This document shows, one piece after another, positions 6,937-14,903 of a DNA stretch of 19,599 nt. The stretch comes from SFJ001 sp045118955 (GTDB taxonomy: Bacteria; Bacillota; Clostridia; Oscillospirales; Ruminococcaceae). Both the position numbers and the translations under genes were made by a program. The stretch's first letter is position 1, and every line of letters begins with the position of its first letter. The notes beneath the pieces are model-generated. The model was not told the DNA's origin. It did no database searches and worked only from the letters and a program-made list of their open reading frames with translations. Location: the NCBI GenBank assembly GCA_045118955.1, contig JBGVKB010000119.1:1-19599 (forward strand). Reading direction: 5' to 3'.

Positions 6937-9504
6937 ATGACCGAACTGTTTTTGCGCGTGATCACGGCGGGCGTGACGGTGGGGGCGCTGGCGGGCGTTC
7001 TGCTGCTGTCTGTCCCCGCGCTGGGTCGGCGTTACCCGGCCCGGTGGCGCAGTCGGGTGTGGCTGGTGCTGTCGGCGGCTCTGCTGCTGGCTGTTCTGCC
7101 GCTGAACGCCCTGATGCAGCCGCGGGTCACCCTGACGGTGCCCCCCGCGGCCACACAGACGCTGCTTTTTGAGGAGGAACCTCCCGCAGCGGAGGTGGAT
7201 CCGGGCGAGGAGGTGCTGAAGGATGCCACCCGTATGGAAGCGACCGAATATGGGCCGGCCATCACGGTGCCGGGCGTGGTCGGGAACCTTAAAGATGCCC
7301 CTGTTGAGGTCGCCCCTGTCCGGGCGCAGTCCCGGGTCAGTCTGCTTCAGATCGCGGCTGTGCTGTGGCTGGTCGGCGCTGTGTGCAGCGGTCTGTGGCA
7401 GTGCGCCGCGTGGTGGAGCTGGAAGCGCCGGTTCTGGCGCTGGCTGACCCCAGCAGACGCGGAGGTGCAGGAGTTGGTGCGGCGAGCAGCGGAGGAACAC
7501 GGTCTGACCGCGCCCCGCACCCTGGTGGGCGCGCGGGTGAGCAGCCCCATGCTGGTCGGCGCGCTGCGGCCGGTGCTGCTTCTGCCCGGACAACTGCCGC
7601 CCCAAAACCAGCTTTTGATGGTGCTGCGCCATGAGATGACCCATCTGCGGCGGGGCGACCTGTGGGCAAAGCTGCTGCTGTTGGCGGCGCGCACGGTGCA
7701 TTGGTACCAGCCGCTGGTGTGGGCCATGGTGCGCCGTGCCCACAAGGACATCGAGCTTGCCTGCGATGAGCAGGTGACCGGCGGCAAGCCGTCCGCATGG
7801 CGCAGCCAGTATTGTCAAGCGTTGCTCGGCGCGGTGCGGGCTGCAGGCGCGGCGGCCCCGCCTCTGAGCACCCAGTTTGCCATTGGGAAGGAGGAGCTTA
7901 TGAATCGTTTTGCCCATGTGATGAAGGGCTGGCCCGCCCGGCGCGGTCTGCCCGCGCTGATCGCGTTGATGCTCACGGCGCTGCTGTGCTGCTGTGGGGT
8001 CGGTCTGTCGGCCGGCAGTGAGAGCAGCCCCGAACCCACACCGCCGCAGTCGGTGAGCGGTGAGCCTGACCCCGCGCTTCCCGACCGGGACTACGGGCCT
8101 TACCCCATTGCGAACTGGGACAAGCGCCTGACCGTCGTGCGCACTTACAACGGCGAGCAGGCCGATCCGATGTTCCCCTACGAGCCGTCCCGCATCTGCG
8201 TGGTGAACGACAGCGAGGTGGTCTGGGAGGGTACCGGAAAGGACCATGTGGTGGTGCTGCGCAACTGGCAGGACAACAGCCCGGATCTGTTCTATGTGGT
8301 GACGCCGGTGATGTATAAGGAATACAGCGCGAACACGGTGTTCCGTCTCTACGATGCGGACGGCACGCTGCTCATGGAGCTGCAGGGTGCCGCGCCCTCT
8401 TGGGTCAGCGGCCGGGAGCTGCTGCTCCTGCGCTTTGAGGGCGTGGACGAGTCGGTGACCGGCGATTGCCTGTTGAATCTGGACACCGGCGCGGTGAGCC
8501 GCACCGGGGTAAAGACCTGGATGGAGATCGCCGGGGCGCGCTACTTGGTCTACAGCGACCACACCGAGCAGGTGGACGAGGCCCTGAACACGGTGACCCG
8601 CTACGAGGGCATGGGGTATATGCAGACAGACCAGCTGTACCAACTGGAACCCTATGTGGATCAGCTTGAGGAACAGGGCTGGCAGGATGCTTACTCCGTG
8701 CGGATGGTGAACGCCGACCGCATCGAGGACGGCGTGCTGCTCTGCGACGCGGCGGGCGAGCCGGTGTGTGAGCTGCCGCTGATGCGGATCCTGAACGACG
8801 GATATGCGATCTTTCATGAGGACATGGAGCAGTCGCGGTTCCGCCTGATGAACGTCTATACCGGCGAGGTGGTGGAGACCGACAGCACCCGCCGCTATGA
8901 GTATTACAGCGAGACGGTCAAGCTGTATCAGGACGACGCGCTGGTTTGGGGCGAGTGGTATCTGGACTGCCCCACCGGGGTCTATGGCGGGGCGCGGACG
9001 GGCCGCGTGGGTGAGAGCTTTTGGTATCAGGAGTGGCCCGCCGAACACGACGGCGAACCCACAGTGCTGGACTACAGCGGTCGACTGCACATTTTGAACG
9101 CACAGGGCGAGGAGGTGTTCTGCGGCGAGAACGCGGAGCTGTTTGCGCCCGCCTTCGGGGACGAAAAGCTGCCGGAATACATTCTGTATCGTCGTATTTT
9201 TGAGGATGAGACCCATCAGGATCAGCTCGTGGACGAGCGCGGCGCAGCGCTCGGCTTTGGCGGCACGATCCGCTCCTACAACGCGCTGGAGCAGCAGGGT
9301 CTGTTCATTGCAGAAAACGCCGAGGGGCGCTGGATGCTGTGCAGCGTGGAGGGGGACGTTCTGCTGGAGGCGGACGACCTGATCTACGATGAGAGCAGCG
9401 GCGCGCTGCTGTGTCTGGACGGCGATCGGTTGGGATTGCTCGGCTTGAACGGCGTGTGGCTGTGGCAGGCGGCGCGGGAGGACGCACTCAGTCTGAATCC
9501 TTAA
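6937..9504 (+). CDS. BlaR1-like M56 metalloprotease receptor with a large non-penicillin-binding extracellular domain
   Basis: This 855-residue protein has the BlaR1/MecR1 N-terminal module: membrane segments at about 7-27, 41-60, 136-156 and 338-357, with a cytoplasmic zinc protease domain between the third and fourth. The catalytic HEMTH is at 232-236 and the conserved DIELACDEQV at 271-280 supplies the third zinc ligand; HWYQPLVW (255-262) is also typical. In BlaR1 the fourth helix is followed by a penicillin-binding sensor of about 260 residues. Here about 495 residues follow instead, without SxxK, SxN or KTG motifs in the right places. They contain repeated beta-strand units with Asp-Gly turns (for example near 790-845: RWMLCSVEGDVLLEADD, GDRLGLLGLNGVWLWQA), suggesting a WG-repeat or similar beta-propeller. 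The ATG directly abuts the blaI stop, with AGGAGG upstream. It probably cleaves or triggers cleavage of the BlaI-like repressor on sensing an unknown envelope signal. Confidence 0.88.
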   Translation: MTELFLRVITAGVTVGALAGVLLLSVPALGRRYPARWRSRVWLVLSAALLLAVLPLNALMQPRVTLTVPPAATQTLLFEEEPPAAEVDPGEEVLKDATRMEATEYGPAITVPGVVGNLKDAPVEVAPVRAQSRVSLLQIAAVLWLVGAVCSGLWQCAAWWSWKRRFWRWLTPADAEVQELVRRAAEEHGLTAPRTLVGARVSSPMLVGALRPVLLLPGQLPPQNQLLMVLRHEMTHLRRGDLWAKLLLLAARTVHWYQPLVWAMVRRAHKDIELACDEQVTGGKPSAWRSQYCQALLGAVRAAGAAAPPLSTQFAIGKEELMNRFAHVMKGWPARRGLPALIALMLTALLCCCGVGLSAGSESSPEPTPPQSVSGEPDPALPDRDYGPYPIANWDKRLTVVRTYNGEQADPMFPYEPSRICVVNDSEVVWEGTGKDHVVVLRNWQDNSPDLFYVVTPVMYKEYSANTVFRLYDADGTLLMELQGAAPSWVSGRELLLLRFEGVDESVTGDCLLNLDTGAVSRTGVKTWMEIAGARYLVYSDHTEQVDEALNTVTRYEGMGYMQTDQLYQLEPYVDQLEEQGWQDAYSVRMVNADRIEDGVLLCDAAGEPVCELPLMRILNDGYAIFHEDMEQSRFRLMNVYTGEVVETDSTRRYEYYSETVKLYQDDALVWGEWYLDCPTGVYGGARTGRVGESFWYQEWPAEHDGEPTVLDYSGRLHILNAQGEEVFCGENAELFAPAFGDEKLPEYILYRRIFEDETHQDQLVDERGAALGFGGTIRSYNALEQQGLFIAENAEGRWMLCSVEGDVLLEADDLIYDESSGALLCLDGDRLGLLGLNGVWLWQAAREDALSLNP

Positions 9505-9528
9505 CTGCGGCAGAACAAACAAATAAAT

Positions 9529-9580
9529 AAACGCCCCGGCGGGCAGTGGTGTCAGACCCTGCACGCCGGGGCGTTTGTGT
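9529..9580 (+). terminator. Rho-independent terminator after the BlaR1-like gene
   Basis: AAACGCCCCGGC at 9529-9540 pairs perfectly with GCCGGGGCGTTT at 9565-9576. The loop of 24 nt carries a smaller GGGCAG/CTGC-type pairing. The T-run is short (TTTGTGT). Confidence 0.82.
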
Positions 9581-9607
9581 GTCTGCAAAAAAGCAGGGAA
9601 ACGTGCG

Positions 9608-9636
9608 TTTACAGGCGGCGTGCCGTCCGTTATAAT
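9608..9636 (+). promoter_or_regulatory. Sigma-A promoter of the ComEA-like gene
   Basis: TTTACA at 9608-9613, a 17-nt spacer and a perfect TATAAT at 9631-9636. Its -35, spacing and -10 are identical to those of the promoter at 10181-10209. Confidence 0.88.
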
Positions 9637-9661
9637 GAGGGCAAAGAGGGAGGTGTGCGGC

Positions 9662-10012
9662 ATGGAACGACCAAGACGAGGACTTGCGCTCTGGCAGGCG
9701 GTGTGTTTGTGCGTTCTGGCGGTGCTGGTTGGCGGGCTGCTGCTTCTGCCGCCGCTGCGTCAGGCGGATTTCCAGCCGGTGGGGGATCCGGAAGCGCTGA
9801 TCGCGCCTCAGCTCATCGACCTGAATACCGCCGATGCGCAAACGCTGTGCCGCCTGCCCGGAGTAGGGGAGACGCGGGCGGCGGCGATTTTGGCGGATCG
9901 GGCGGTCAACGGCCCATATGAGACGCTGCAGGACGTGTGCCGCGTGGAGGGCATCACCCCGAGCCTGGTGGAGCGCTGGGAGGGGCTGGCTCGAACCGGT
10001 ACGCCGGGGTAA
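9662..10012 (+). CDS. ComEA-like membrane-anchored helix-hairpin-helix DNA-binding protein
   Basis: The 116-residue product has a basic N-terminus, one membrane segment at about 10-30, a short linker and a tandem helix-hairpin-helix domain. The first hairpin is at about 54-80 (LNTADAQTLCRLPGVGETRA), with the classic LPGVG turn; the second is at about 84-107 (GPYETLQDVCRVEGITPSL). This is the C-terminal domain of the competence protein ComEA, which binds incoming double-stranded DNA outside the cell. Full ComEA proteins of Bacillus are about 200 residues with an extra oligomerisation domain, so this is a short form. The ATG at 9662 is chosen because GGGAGG lies 8 nt upstream; an upstream ATG at 9634 lies inside the -10. 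No comEC or other competence gene is adjacent, so a role in uptake is inferred from the fold only. Confidence 0.85.
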   Translation: MERPRRGLALWQAVCLCVLAVLVGGLLLLPPLRQADFQPVGDPEALIAPQLIDLNTADAQTLCRLPGVGETRAAAILADRAVNGPYETLQDVCRVEGITPSLVERWEGLARTGTPG

Positions 10013-10021
10013 ACCTGAAAC

Positions 10022-10056
10022 GGCCCGCCGGCGTGTGCCCGGCGGGCCTGTGTTTT
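10022..10056 (+). terminator. Terminator after the ComEA-like gene
   Basis: GGCCCGCCGG at 10022-10031 pairs with CCGGCGGGCC at 10039-10048, a 10-bp GC stem with a 7-nt loop, followed by TGTGTTTT. The T-run is interrupted, so efficiency may be moderate. Confidence 0.8.
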
Positions 10057-10180
10057 GCCTGTGTGTGCCGCTGTCAGGCGATCTGCAAAAAGATAGGTAT
10101 GCCCCGGCGGGCTGCTTTAATATGTATAAAAGGGGAGCGCGCGGGTTTGTGAAATCGGACATTTCTCCGCCGCCGATACA

Positions 10181-10209
10181 TTTACAGAAGTGGTCGAACG
10201 CGCTATAAT
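10181..10209 (+). promoter_or_regulatory. Sigma-A promoter of the VanY-like gene
   Basis: TTTACA at 10181-10186, a 17-nt spacer and TATAAT at 10204-10209. The first transcribed base would be near 10216, leaving about 50 nt of leader. Confidence 0.88.
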
Positions 10210-10265
10210 AATATGGTATATTGACTTGAGGCGGGTCGCCGGACGCCGCTTTGAAAGGAGACTCC

Positions 10266-11099
10266 ATGGAACAGCAGAATCGCCCCGTATCCACTGCCCG
10301 CCAGCGGGCTGCCGCGAAGCGCAAGCGCCGGCGGCAGATCATGCGCAACCGGATCATCTTTGCCTGCATCTGTCTGGCGCTGCTGTTTTTGGTGGTGATG
10401 CTCCTGCGCGGGGTCGGCACCCTGATCGAGAATCTTACCGGCGGTGAGAGCGCCAGTCAGAGTGAGCCGCAGAGCGCCCCGACCGCCGAGCCGACCCCCA
10501 GCCTGCCGGAGATCGACCTGACCGACTGGCGGCTGACCCTCGTCAACAACAACGTGCCGGTGCCGGAGGGCTATGAGGCGGCACTGACCGTCAAGCTGGC
10601 GGAGAGCAGCACCGGCAAGGAGCTGGCCGCAGAGGCTGCCGATGCCTACATTGCCATGAAGGCCGCCGCCGCGGCGGAGGGCGTTGACCTGCTGCTCTGC
10701 TCCGGATACCGCTCGGTGTCCTATCAGGAGGGGCTGTTCGCCAACGAAAAGCAGGAATGGCTGGACAAGGGCCTGACCGAACAGGAGGCCTACGACAAGG
10801 CCAAAACCATCGTGGCGGTGCCTGGCTATTCCGAGCACAATCTGGGCCTTGCGGCGGACATTGTGACCCCCAGCTACCAGAATCTGGACGAGGGCTTTGA
10901 GAATACGGACGCCTTCCGCTGGCTGAGCGCCCACTGCACCGAGTACGGGTTCATCCTGAGATACCCGGATGGCAAACAGGACATCACCGGCATCATCTAC
11001 GAGCCGTGGCATTACCGCTATGTGGGCGCCGAGAACGCGGCGATCATCGCCGGGAGTGGCCTGTGCCTCGAGGAGTTTTTGGGGCAATACCAAGCTTAA
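10266..11099 (+). CDS. VanY-like D-alanyl-D-alanine carboxypeptidase (peptidase M15B)
   Basis: A membrane-anchored zinc D,D-carboxypeptidase that removes the terminal D-Ala from peptidoglycan stem peptides. The 277-residue product has a very basic cytoplasmic N-terminus (RQRAAAKRKRRRQ), a membrane segment at about 29-48, a Ser/Pro/Glu linker (58-82) and the M15 domain. Catalytic features are visible: SGYRSVSYQ at 146-154, the zinc ligands His191 and Asp198 in PGYSEHNLGLAADI, and Glu246 and His249 in YEPWHYRYVG. The ATG at 10266 has AAAGGAG at 10254-10260. There is no vanS/vanR/vanH/vanA neighbourhood, so this is a housekeeping wall-trimming enzyme rather than part of a glycopeptide resistance cluster. 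It appears monocistronic; no clear terminator was found in the 121 nt before the next gene. Confidence 0.94.
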   Translation: MEQQNRPVSTARQRAAAKRKRRRQIMRNRIIFACICLALLFLVVMLLRGVGTLIENLTGGESASQSEPQSAPTAEPTPSLPEIDLTDWRLTLVNNNVPVPEGYEAALTVKLAESSTGKELAAEAADAYIAMKAAAAAEGVDLLLCSGYRSVSYQEGLFANEKQEWLDKGLTEQEAYDKAKTIVAVPGYSEHNLGLAADIVTPSYQNLDEGFENTDAFRWLSAHCTEYGFILRYPDGKQDITGIIYEPWHYRYVGAENAAIIAGSGLCLEEFLGQYQA

Positions 11100-11220
11100 A
11101 AAAGATGAAGAGCGGCCTTCGGGCGCGGATGCCGCAGCCTGAGGGCCTGCTTTGCGCGTAGCAGCCCCTGCGGCGGTGCAAACTACATCTGAAAATCAAA
11201 AGAACGTGAGGAAAAGGCAT

Positions 11221-12492
11221 TTGAAACGTGTGAACCTTGCGCCCGGCGTGTATCTGAACACGCTGGATGCTGAAAAATTCAATCGCTGCCGGGTCACCAT
11301 TCGGTTCCAGTACCCCGCCCGGCGGGAGGACGCCACCGCGGGCGCGGTGCTGCCGCTGGTGCTGGAGCGCTGCTGCGCCGACCACCCCGACATGACCCTG
11401 CTGTCCCGCCACATGGCGAAGCTGTACGGCGCTGACCTGACCGTGGACAATACGGTGAACGGCGCCAACCGGGTGCTGACCGTCAGCGTCACCGGCATCA
11501 AGGATCGCTTTGCCCTGCAGGGTGAGGATCTGACCACCGAGTACGCCGACCTGGTCTTTGGCGTTGCCTTCCGCCCCTATCTGGTGGACGGACAGTTCGA
11601 CCCGGAGGCCGTCGCCATCGAGAAGGGCAAGCTGCGCCAGCAGCTCCAGGCCGAGGTGAACGACAAGCGGATGTACTGCGTGCGGCAGGCCCGCCGAAAG
11701 TTCTTCGGCGACAGCCCCGCCGGCGTGGAGCGGGACGGCTATCTGCCCGAGGTGGACGGGATCACCGGCGAGGATCTGATGGCGGTGTACCGCCGCATCC
11801 TCGCCACCTCCACCATCGATGTGACCGTGATGGGTGCGGACGAGGAGAAGGTCGCCGCCCTGCTGGCCGACAGTCTTGCCGCTGTGGAGCGCCGCTGGGA
11901 GGATCCCAGCCCCGCCACCTTCATGCCCCGGCAGGAGGCCGAGCACTGTGTGGAGAACATGGACATGGTGCAGGCCAAGCTCTGCCTGATGTTCACCGCC
12001 GGTCAGTGTACCGGCGCGGAGGAGATCGCCGCCTGCCGTTTGGCCATGGCGCTGTACGGCGGTTCGGTCACCAGCCGCCTGTTCCTGAACGTGCGTGAGA
12101 AGCAGAGCCTGTGCTATTACTGCGCGTCCACCTATACTTCGGTCACCGGCAGTATGGTGGTGGACAGCGGTGTGGAGCCTGCCAACGCCCAAAAGGCTGA
12201 GGCGGCCATTCTCCATGAGCTGGCCGAGCTGTGCGGCGGCCCCATCACCGACGAGGAGATGGAGGATTGCCGCCGCGGCATCCTGTCCAGCCTGGAGTCG
12301 GTGGAGGACAGCCTGTCCACGCTGGAGGGCTGGTACTACGCCGAGATCGCCCGGGGCGGCCCGGTGAGCACCCCTGCGCAGGCCCGCGAGGCGCTGGAGC
12401 GGGTGACCAAGGAGCAGGTGCGGGAGATCCTGCGCCGCTTCACCCTGTCGGTGAGCTATCTGCTGAGCCCGGAGGTGGACTGCCATGCGTAA
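11221..12492 (+). CDS. M16 family peptidase-like protein, non-catalytic YmfF-type subunit
   Basis: This 423-residue protein has the M16 (pitrilysin/mitochondrial processing peptidase) fold but lacks the zinc motif HxxEH. The C-terminal substrate-holding R/Y segment is present: SRLFLNVREKQSLCYYCAS with Arg292 and Tyr299/300. It therefore resembles the inactive partner of an M16 heterodimer, with the next gene supplying the active site. In Bacillus the pair is ymfF/ymfH; its substrate is not well defined. The start is uncertain: I favour the TTG at 11221 with GAGG at 11208-11211; GTG at 11206 and GTG at 11230 are in frame too, and an upstream TTG at 11152 would add 23 poorly typical residues. 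The end overlaps the next gene by 8 nt, so the two are translationally coupled. Confidence 0.88.
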   Translation: MKRVNLAPGVYLNTLDAEKFNRCRVTIRFQYPARREDATAGAVLPLVLERCCADHPDMTLLSRHMAKLYGADLTVDNTVNGANRVLTVSVTGIKDRFALQGEDLTTEYADLVFGVAFRPYLVDGQFDPEAVAIEKGKLRQQLQAEVNDKRMYCVRQARRKFFGDSPAGVERDGYLPEVDGITGEDLMAVYRRILATSTIDVTVMGADEEKVAALLADSLAAVERRWEDPSPATFMPRQEAEHCVENMDMVQAKLCLMFTAGQCTGAEEIAACRLAMALYGGSVTSRLFLNVREKQSLCYYCASTYTSVTGSMVVDSGVEPANAQKAEAAILHELAELCGGPITDEEMEDCRRGILSSLESVEDSLSTLEGWYYAEIARGGPVSTPAQAREALERVTKEQVREILRRFTLSVSYLLSPEVDCHA

Positions 12493-13804
12493 CATTCAGG
12501 AGACTCTGCGGCAGACCGCCGCGTTTGAAAAGACCGTGCTGCCCAGCGGCCTGACCGTTCTGGTGCGGCCTATGCCGGGCTATGGCAGCGTCCATGCGGA
12601 GTATGCCACCCGCTTTGGTTCCATCGACCGGGAGTTTACGGTGGATGGCAGGACCGTCAAGCTGCCTGCGGGCGTGGCGCACTTCCTCGAGCACAAGATG
12701 TTCGAGAGTGAGGACGGCGATGCGTTCAGCAAGTACGCCAAGACCGGCGCCAATGCCAACGCCTTCACCAGCTTTGACCAGACCTGCTACATCTTCACCG
12801 CCACCCGCAACGTGGACGAGAGCATGGATGTGCTGCTGGGCATGGTGGGCGCGCCCTACTTCACCGCCGAGACCATCCAAAAGGAGCAGGGCATCATCGG
12901 GCAGGAGATCCGTATGTACGACGACAATGTGGACTGGCGGATGCTGTTCGCCCTGTGCGACTGCCTGTACGAGCATCACCCCATCCGCAGCGACATCGCC
13001 GGCACGGTGGAGAGCATCGCCGAGATCACCCCGGAGATGCTGTACGCCTGCACCGACGCCTTCTATTCGCCCTCCAACATGGTGCTGTCCGCCGCGGGCG
13101 ACGTGACCATGGAGCAGGTACTGGCGGCCTGCGCCCGCGCCGGGCTGGACAAGCCCTGTGCCAAGCCGGTGGTGCAGCGGGTGCAGCGCCCGGAGGAGCT
13201 GGCCCCCTTTAAGCCGGGCTGTCAGTTTACCATGTCCATCGCGAAGCCCTGCATCGGCGTGGGCTTCAAGGAGAAGCCCCTGACCCCCGAGAACCGGGTG
13301 AAGGGGGAGATCCTCTGCGACCTGCTGAGCGAGGTCATCTGCGGCGGCATGACCCCTTTGTACCGCAAGCTGTACGATGAGGGTCTGGTGAATCCGGGCT
13401 TTGGCGGCGAGTATCTGGCGGTGGACGGCTGCTGCTGTCTGCTGTTCACCGGCGAGAGCGAGCAGCCCGAGCTGGTGCGCAGCCTGCTGTTGGAGGAGAT
13501 CGCCCGGGTGCGCTGCGAGGGCGTGGACGAGGAATTGTTCACCCTGTGCAAGAACCAGATGTACGGCGAGATGCTGGAGACGCTGGAGAGCGTGACCGGC
13601 GCGTCCGGCTGTCTGGTGACCAGCCATATGCGCGGCACCACCATCAGCGACAGCATCGGCACGCTGGCGGCGCTGACCAAGCAGGAGCTGGACGAGGCGC
13701 TGCAGACCATGCTGCTGGAGGAGCACAGCGCCACCGTGCTCATTCTGCCCGCCGAGGGCGGTGCGGCTGAGGACGAGGACGAGCCGGAGCAGGACGAGGA
13801 ATAA
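12485..13804 (+). CDS. M16 family zinc metallopeptidase, catalytic YmfH-type subunit
   Basis: The 439-residue product carries the inverted zinc motif HFLEH at residues 66-70 (His66, Glu69, His70), with the downstream glutamate in GIIGQEIRMYDD at about 141. It also has the family block TGANANAFTSFDQTCYIFTAT (about 88-107). This is the proteolytic member of the M16B pair encoded here; in related two-gene systems the active and inactive subunits form one clam-shell enzyme acting on peptides or small proteins. Its ATG at 12485 overlaps the upstream stop by 8 nt. The C-terminus is very acidic (EDEDEPEQDEE), with no obvious function. Lgt starts 40 nt downstream. Cytosolic location is likely since no signal peptide is seen. 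Confidence 0.93.
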   Translation: MRNIQETLRQTAAFEKTVLPSGLTVLVRPMPGYGSVHAEYATRFGSIDREFTVDGRTVKLPAGVAHFLEHKMFESEDGDAFSKYAKTGANANAFTSFDQTCYIFTATRNVDESMDVLLGMVGAPYFTAETIQKEQGIIGQEIRMYDDNVDWRMLFALCDCLYEHHPIRSDIAGTVESIAEITPEMLYACTDAFYSPSNMVLSAAGDVTMEQVLAACARAGLDKPCAKPVVQRVQRPEELAPFKPGCQFTMSIAKPCIGVGFKEKPLTPENRVKGEILCDLLSEVICGGMTPLYRKLYDEGLVNPGFGGEYLAVDGCCCLLFTGESEQPELVRSLLLEEIARVRCEGVDEELFTLCKNQMYGEMLETLESVTGASGCLVTSHMRGTTISDSIGTLAALTKQELDEALQTMLLEEHSATVLILPAEGGAAEDEDEPEQDEE

Positions 13805-13844
13805 GCTTCAAACAACGACAAAACGAGGCAAGCAAAAACAAAAT

Positions 13845-14903
13845 ATGATCAATCATGTGCAGTTTCCGGGCCTTGGCCTGGAGTTTACCCTGAACCGTGT
13901 GGCCTTTACCATTGGAGGGCTGGACGTCTACTGGTACGGCATCATTCTGGCCACCGGCCTGCTGGCGGGCATGGCGTTTGCGTTCCGCTACGCTGTGGAT
14001 TTCGGCATCGACGCCGACCGACTGGTGGATGTGGTGGTCATTGGCACGGTGTGCGGCATCGCCTGCGCCCGCGCCTACTATGTGGCCTTTGCGCCCTTTG
14101 AGTACGAGAGCTTCTGGGATATGATCGACATCCGGGACGGCGGCATCGCCATCTACGGCTCGCTCATCGGTGCGTTCCTGTTCGGCGGCTTGGCCTGCAT
14201 CTGGCGCAAGGTGCCGCTGCTGCCCACCTTTGACCTGGTAGCCATCGGCTTTTTGGTGGGGCAGGGCATCGGCCGATGGGGCAACTTTATGAACCAGGAG
14301 GCCTTCGGCACCAACACCGACCTGCCCTGGGGCATGAAGAGCGAGGCCACCCAGAGCTACCTCGCCGGCTGGCAGCAGGTGCTGGCCGAGCAGGGGATGG
14401 TGGTGGATCCCGCGCAGCCGGTGCATCCCACCTTCCTGTACGAGAGCCTGTGGTGTCTGCTGGGCTTTGTGTTGCTGTGGAAATACATCAAAAAGCGTCG
14501 TTTTGACGGTGATATTGCTCTGCTGTACGCCATCTGGTACGGCAGCGAGCGCTTTGTGGTGGAGGGCCTGCGCACCGACTCGCTGATGATTCCCGGCTTG
14601 GGTCTGCGCACCAGTCAGGTGGTGGCTCTGGTCAGCGTTGTGGCGGCGGTCATCGCGCAGGTGGTGCTGCGCCGCAAATATAAGGACACCGCGCCCGCGG
14701 TGCGGCTGGCCGTGACCGACCTGAAGGCCTTTGCGAAGGCTGCCCCGCAGGAGTGGGACGAGCTGCCCGCATCGGCGGATCACAAGACCTTTGTGGAAGC
14801 CACGGCTGCGTGGAACGCACGGATCAAGGAACTTGCAAACGCCCCCGCGGCGGAAGAGCCCGCCGCCGAGGAACAGGCAACGAGCGGGGAGGATGCGGAA
14901 TGA
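13845..14903 (+). CDS. lgt: Prolipoprotein diacylglyceryl transferase Lgt
   Basis: Lgt transfers the diacylglyceryl group from phosphatidylglycerol to the lipobox cysteine of prolipoproteins, the first step of lipoprotein maturation in the cytoplasmic membrane. The signature GQGIGRWGNFMNQEAFG lies at 139-155, with VHPTFLYESLW at 193-203 and ERFVVEGLRTDSL at 235-247; about seven hydrophobic segments are visible. The position of the essential E. coli His103 falls in GGIAIYGSLIG, where Tyr104 is found; a Tyr is tolerated in some Gram-positive Lgt proteins as far as I recall. The product has 352 residues, longer than the usual 260-290, because of a hydrophilic tail of about 70 residues after 280 ending in Ala/Glu repeats. 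The ATG at 13845 has only a distant GAGG (13825-13828), so initiation may be weak or coupled. The stop overlaps the folD start by 4 nt. Confidence 0.95.
   Translation: MINHVQFPGLGLEFTLNRVAFTIGGLDVYWYGIILATGLLAGMAFAFRYAVDFGIDADRLVDVVVIGTVCGIACARAYYVAFAPFEYESFWDMIDIRDGGIAIYGSLIGAFLFGGLACIWRKVPLLPTFDLVAIGFLVGQGIGRWGNFMNQEAFGTNTDLPWGMKSEATQSYLAGWQQVLAEQGMVVDPAQPVHPTFLYESLWCLLGFVLLWKYIKKRRFDGDIALLYAIWYGSERFVVEGLRTDSLMIPGLGLRTSQVVALVSVVAAVIAQVVLRRKYKDTAPAVRLAVTDLKAFAKAAPQEWDELPASADHKTFVEATAAWNARIKELANAPAAEEPAAEEQATSGEDAE

Noticed and set aside
6523..9663. A 1046-residue open frame on the minus strand opposite the BlaR1-like gene
   Set aside because: It is antisense to a gene with clear domain motifs, is low in complexity (rich in Gln, His, Arg), and arises because GC-biased third positions remove stop codons on the opposite strand.
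10266..11099. Part of a vancomycin-resistance cluster
   Set aside because: Only a VanY-like carboxypeptidase is present; no van ligase, dehydrogenase, dipeptidase or two-component system is adjacent.
11100..11220. Terminator or promoter between the VanY-like gene and the M16 operon
   Set aside because: Several GC-rich short complements occur but none with a clean stem plus T-run, and no -35/-10 pair with good spacing was found; the stretch shows nothing I can support.
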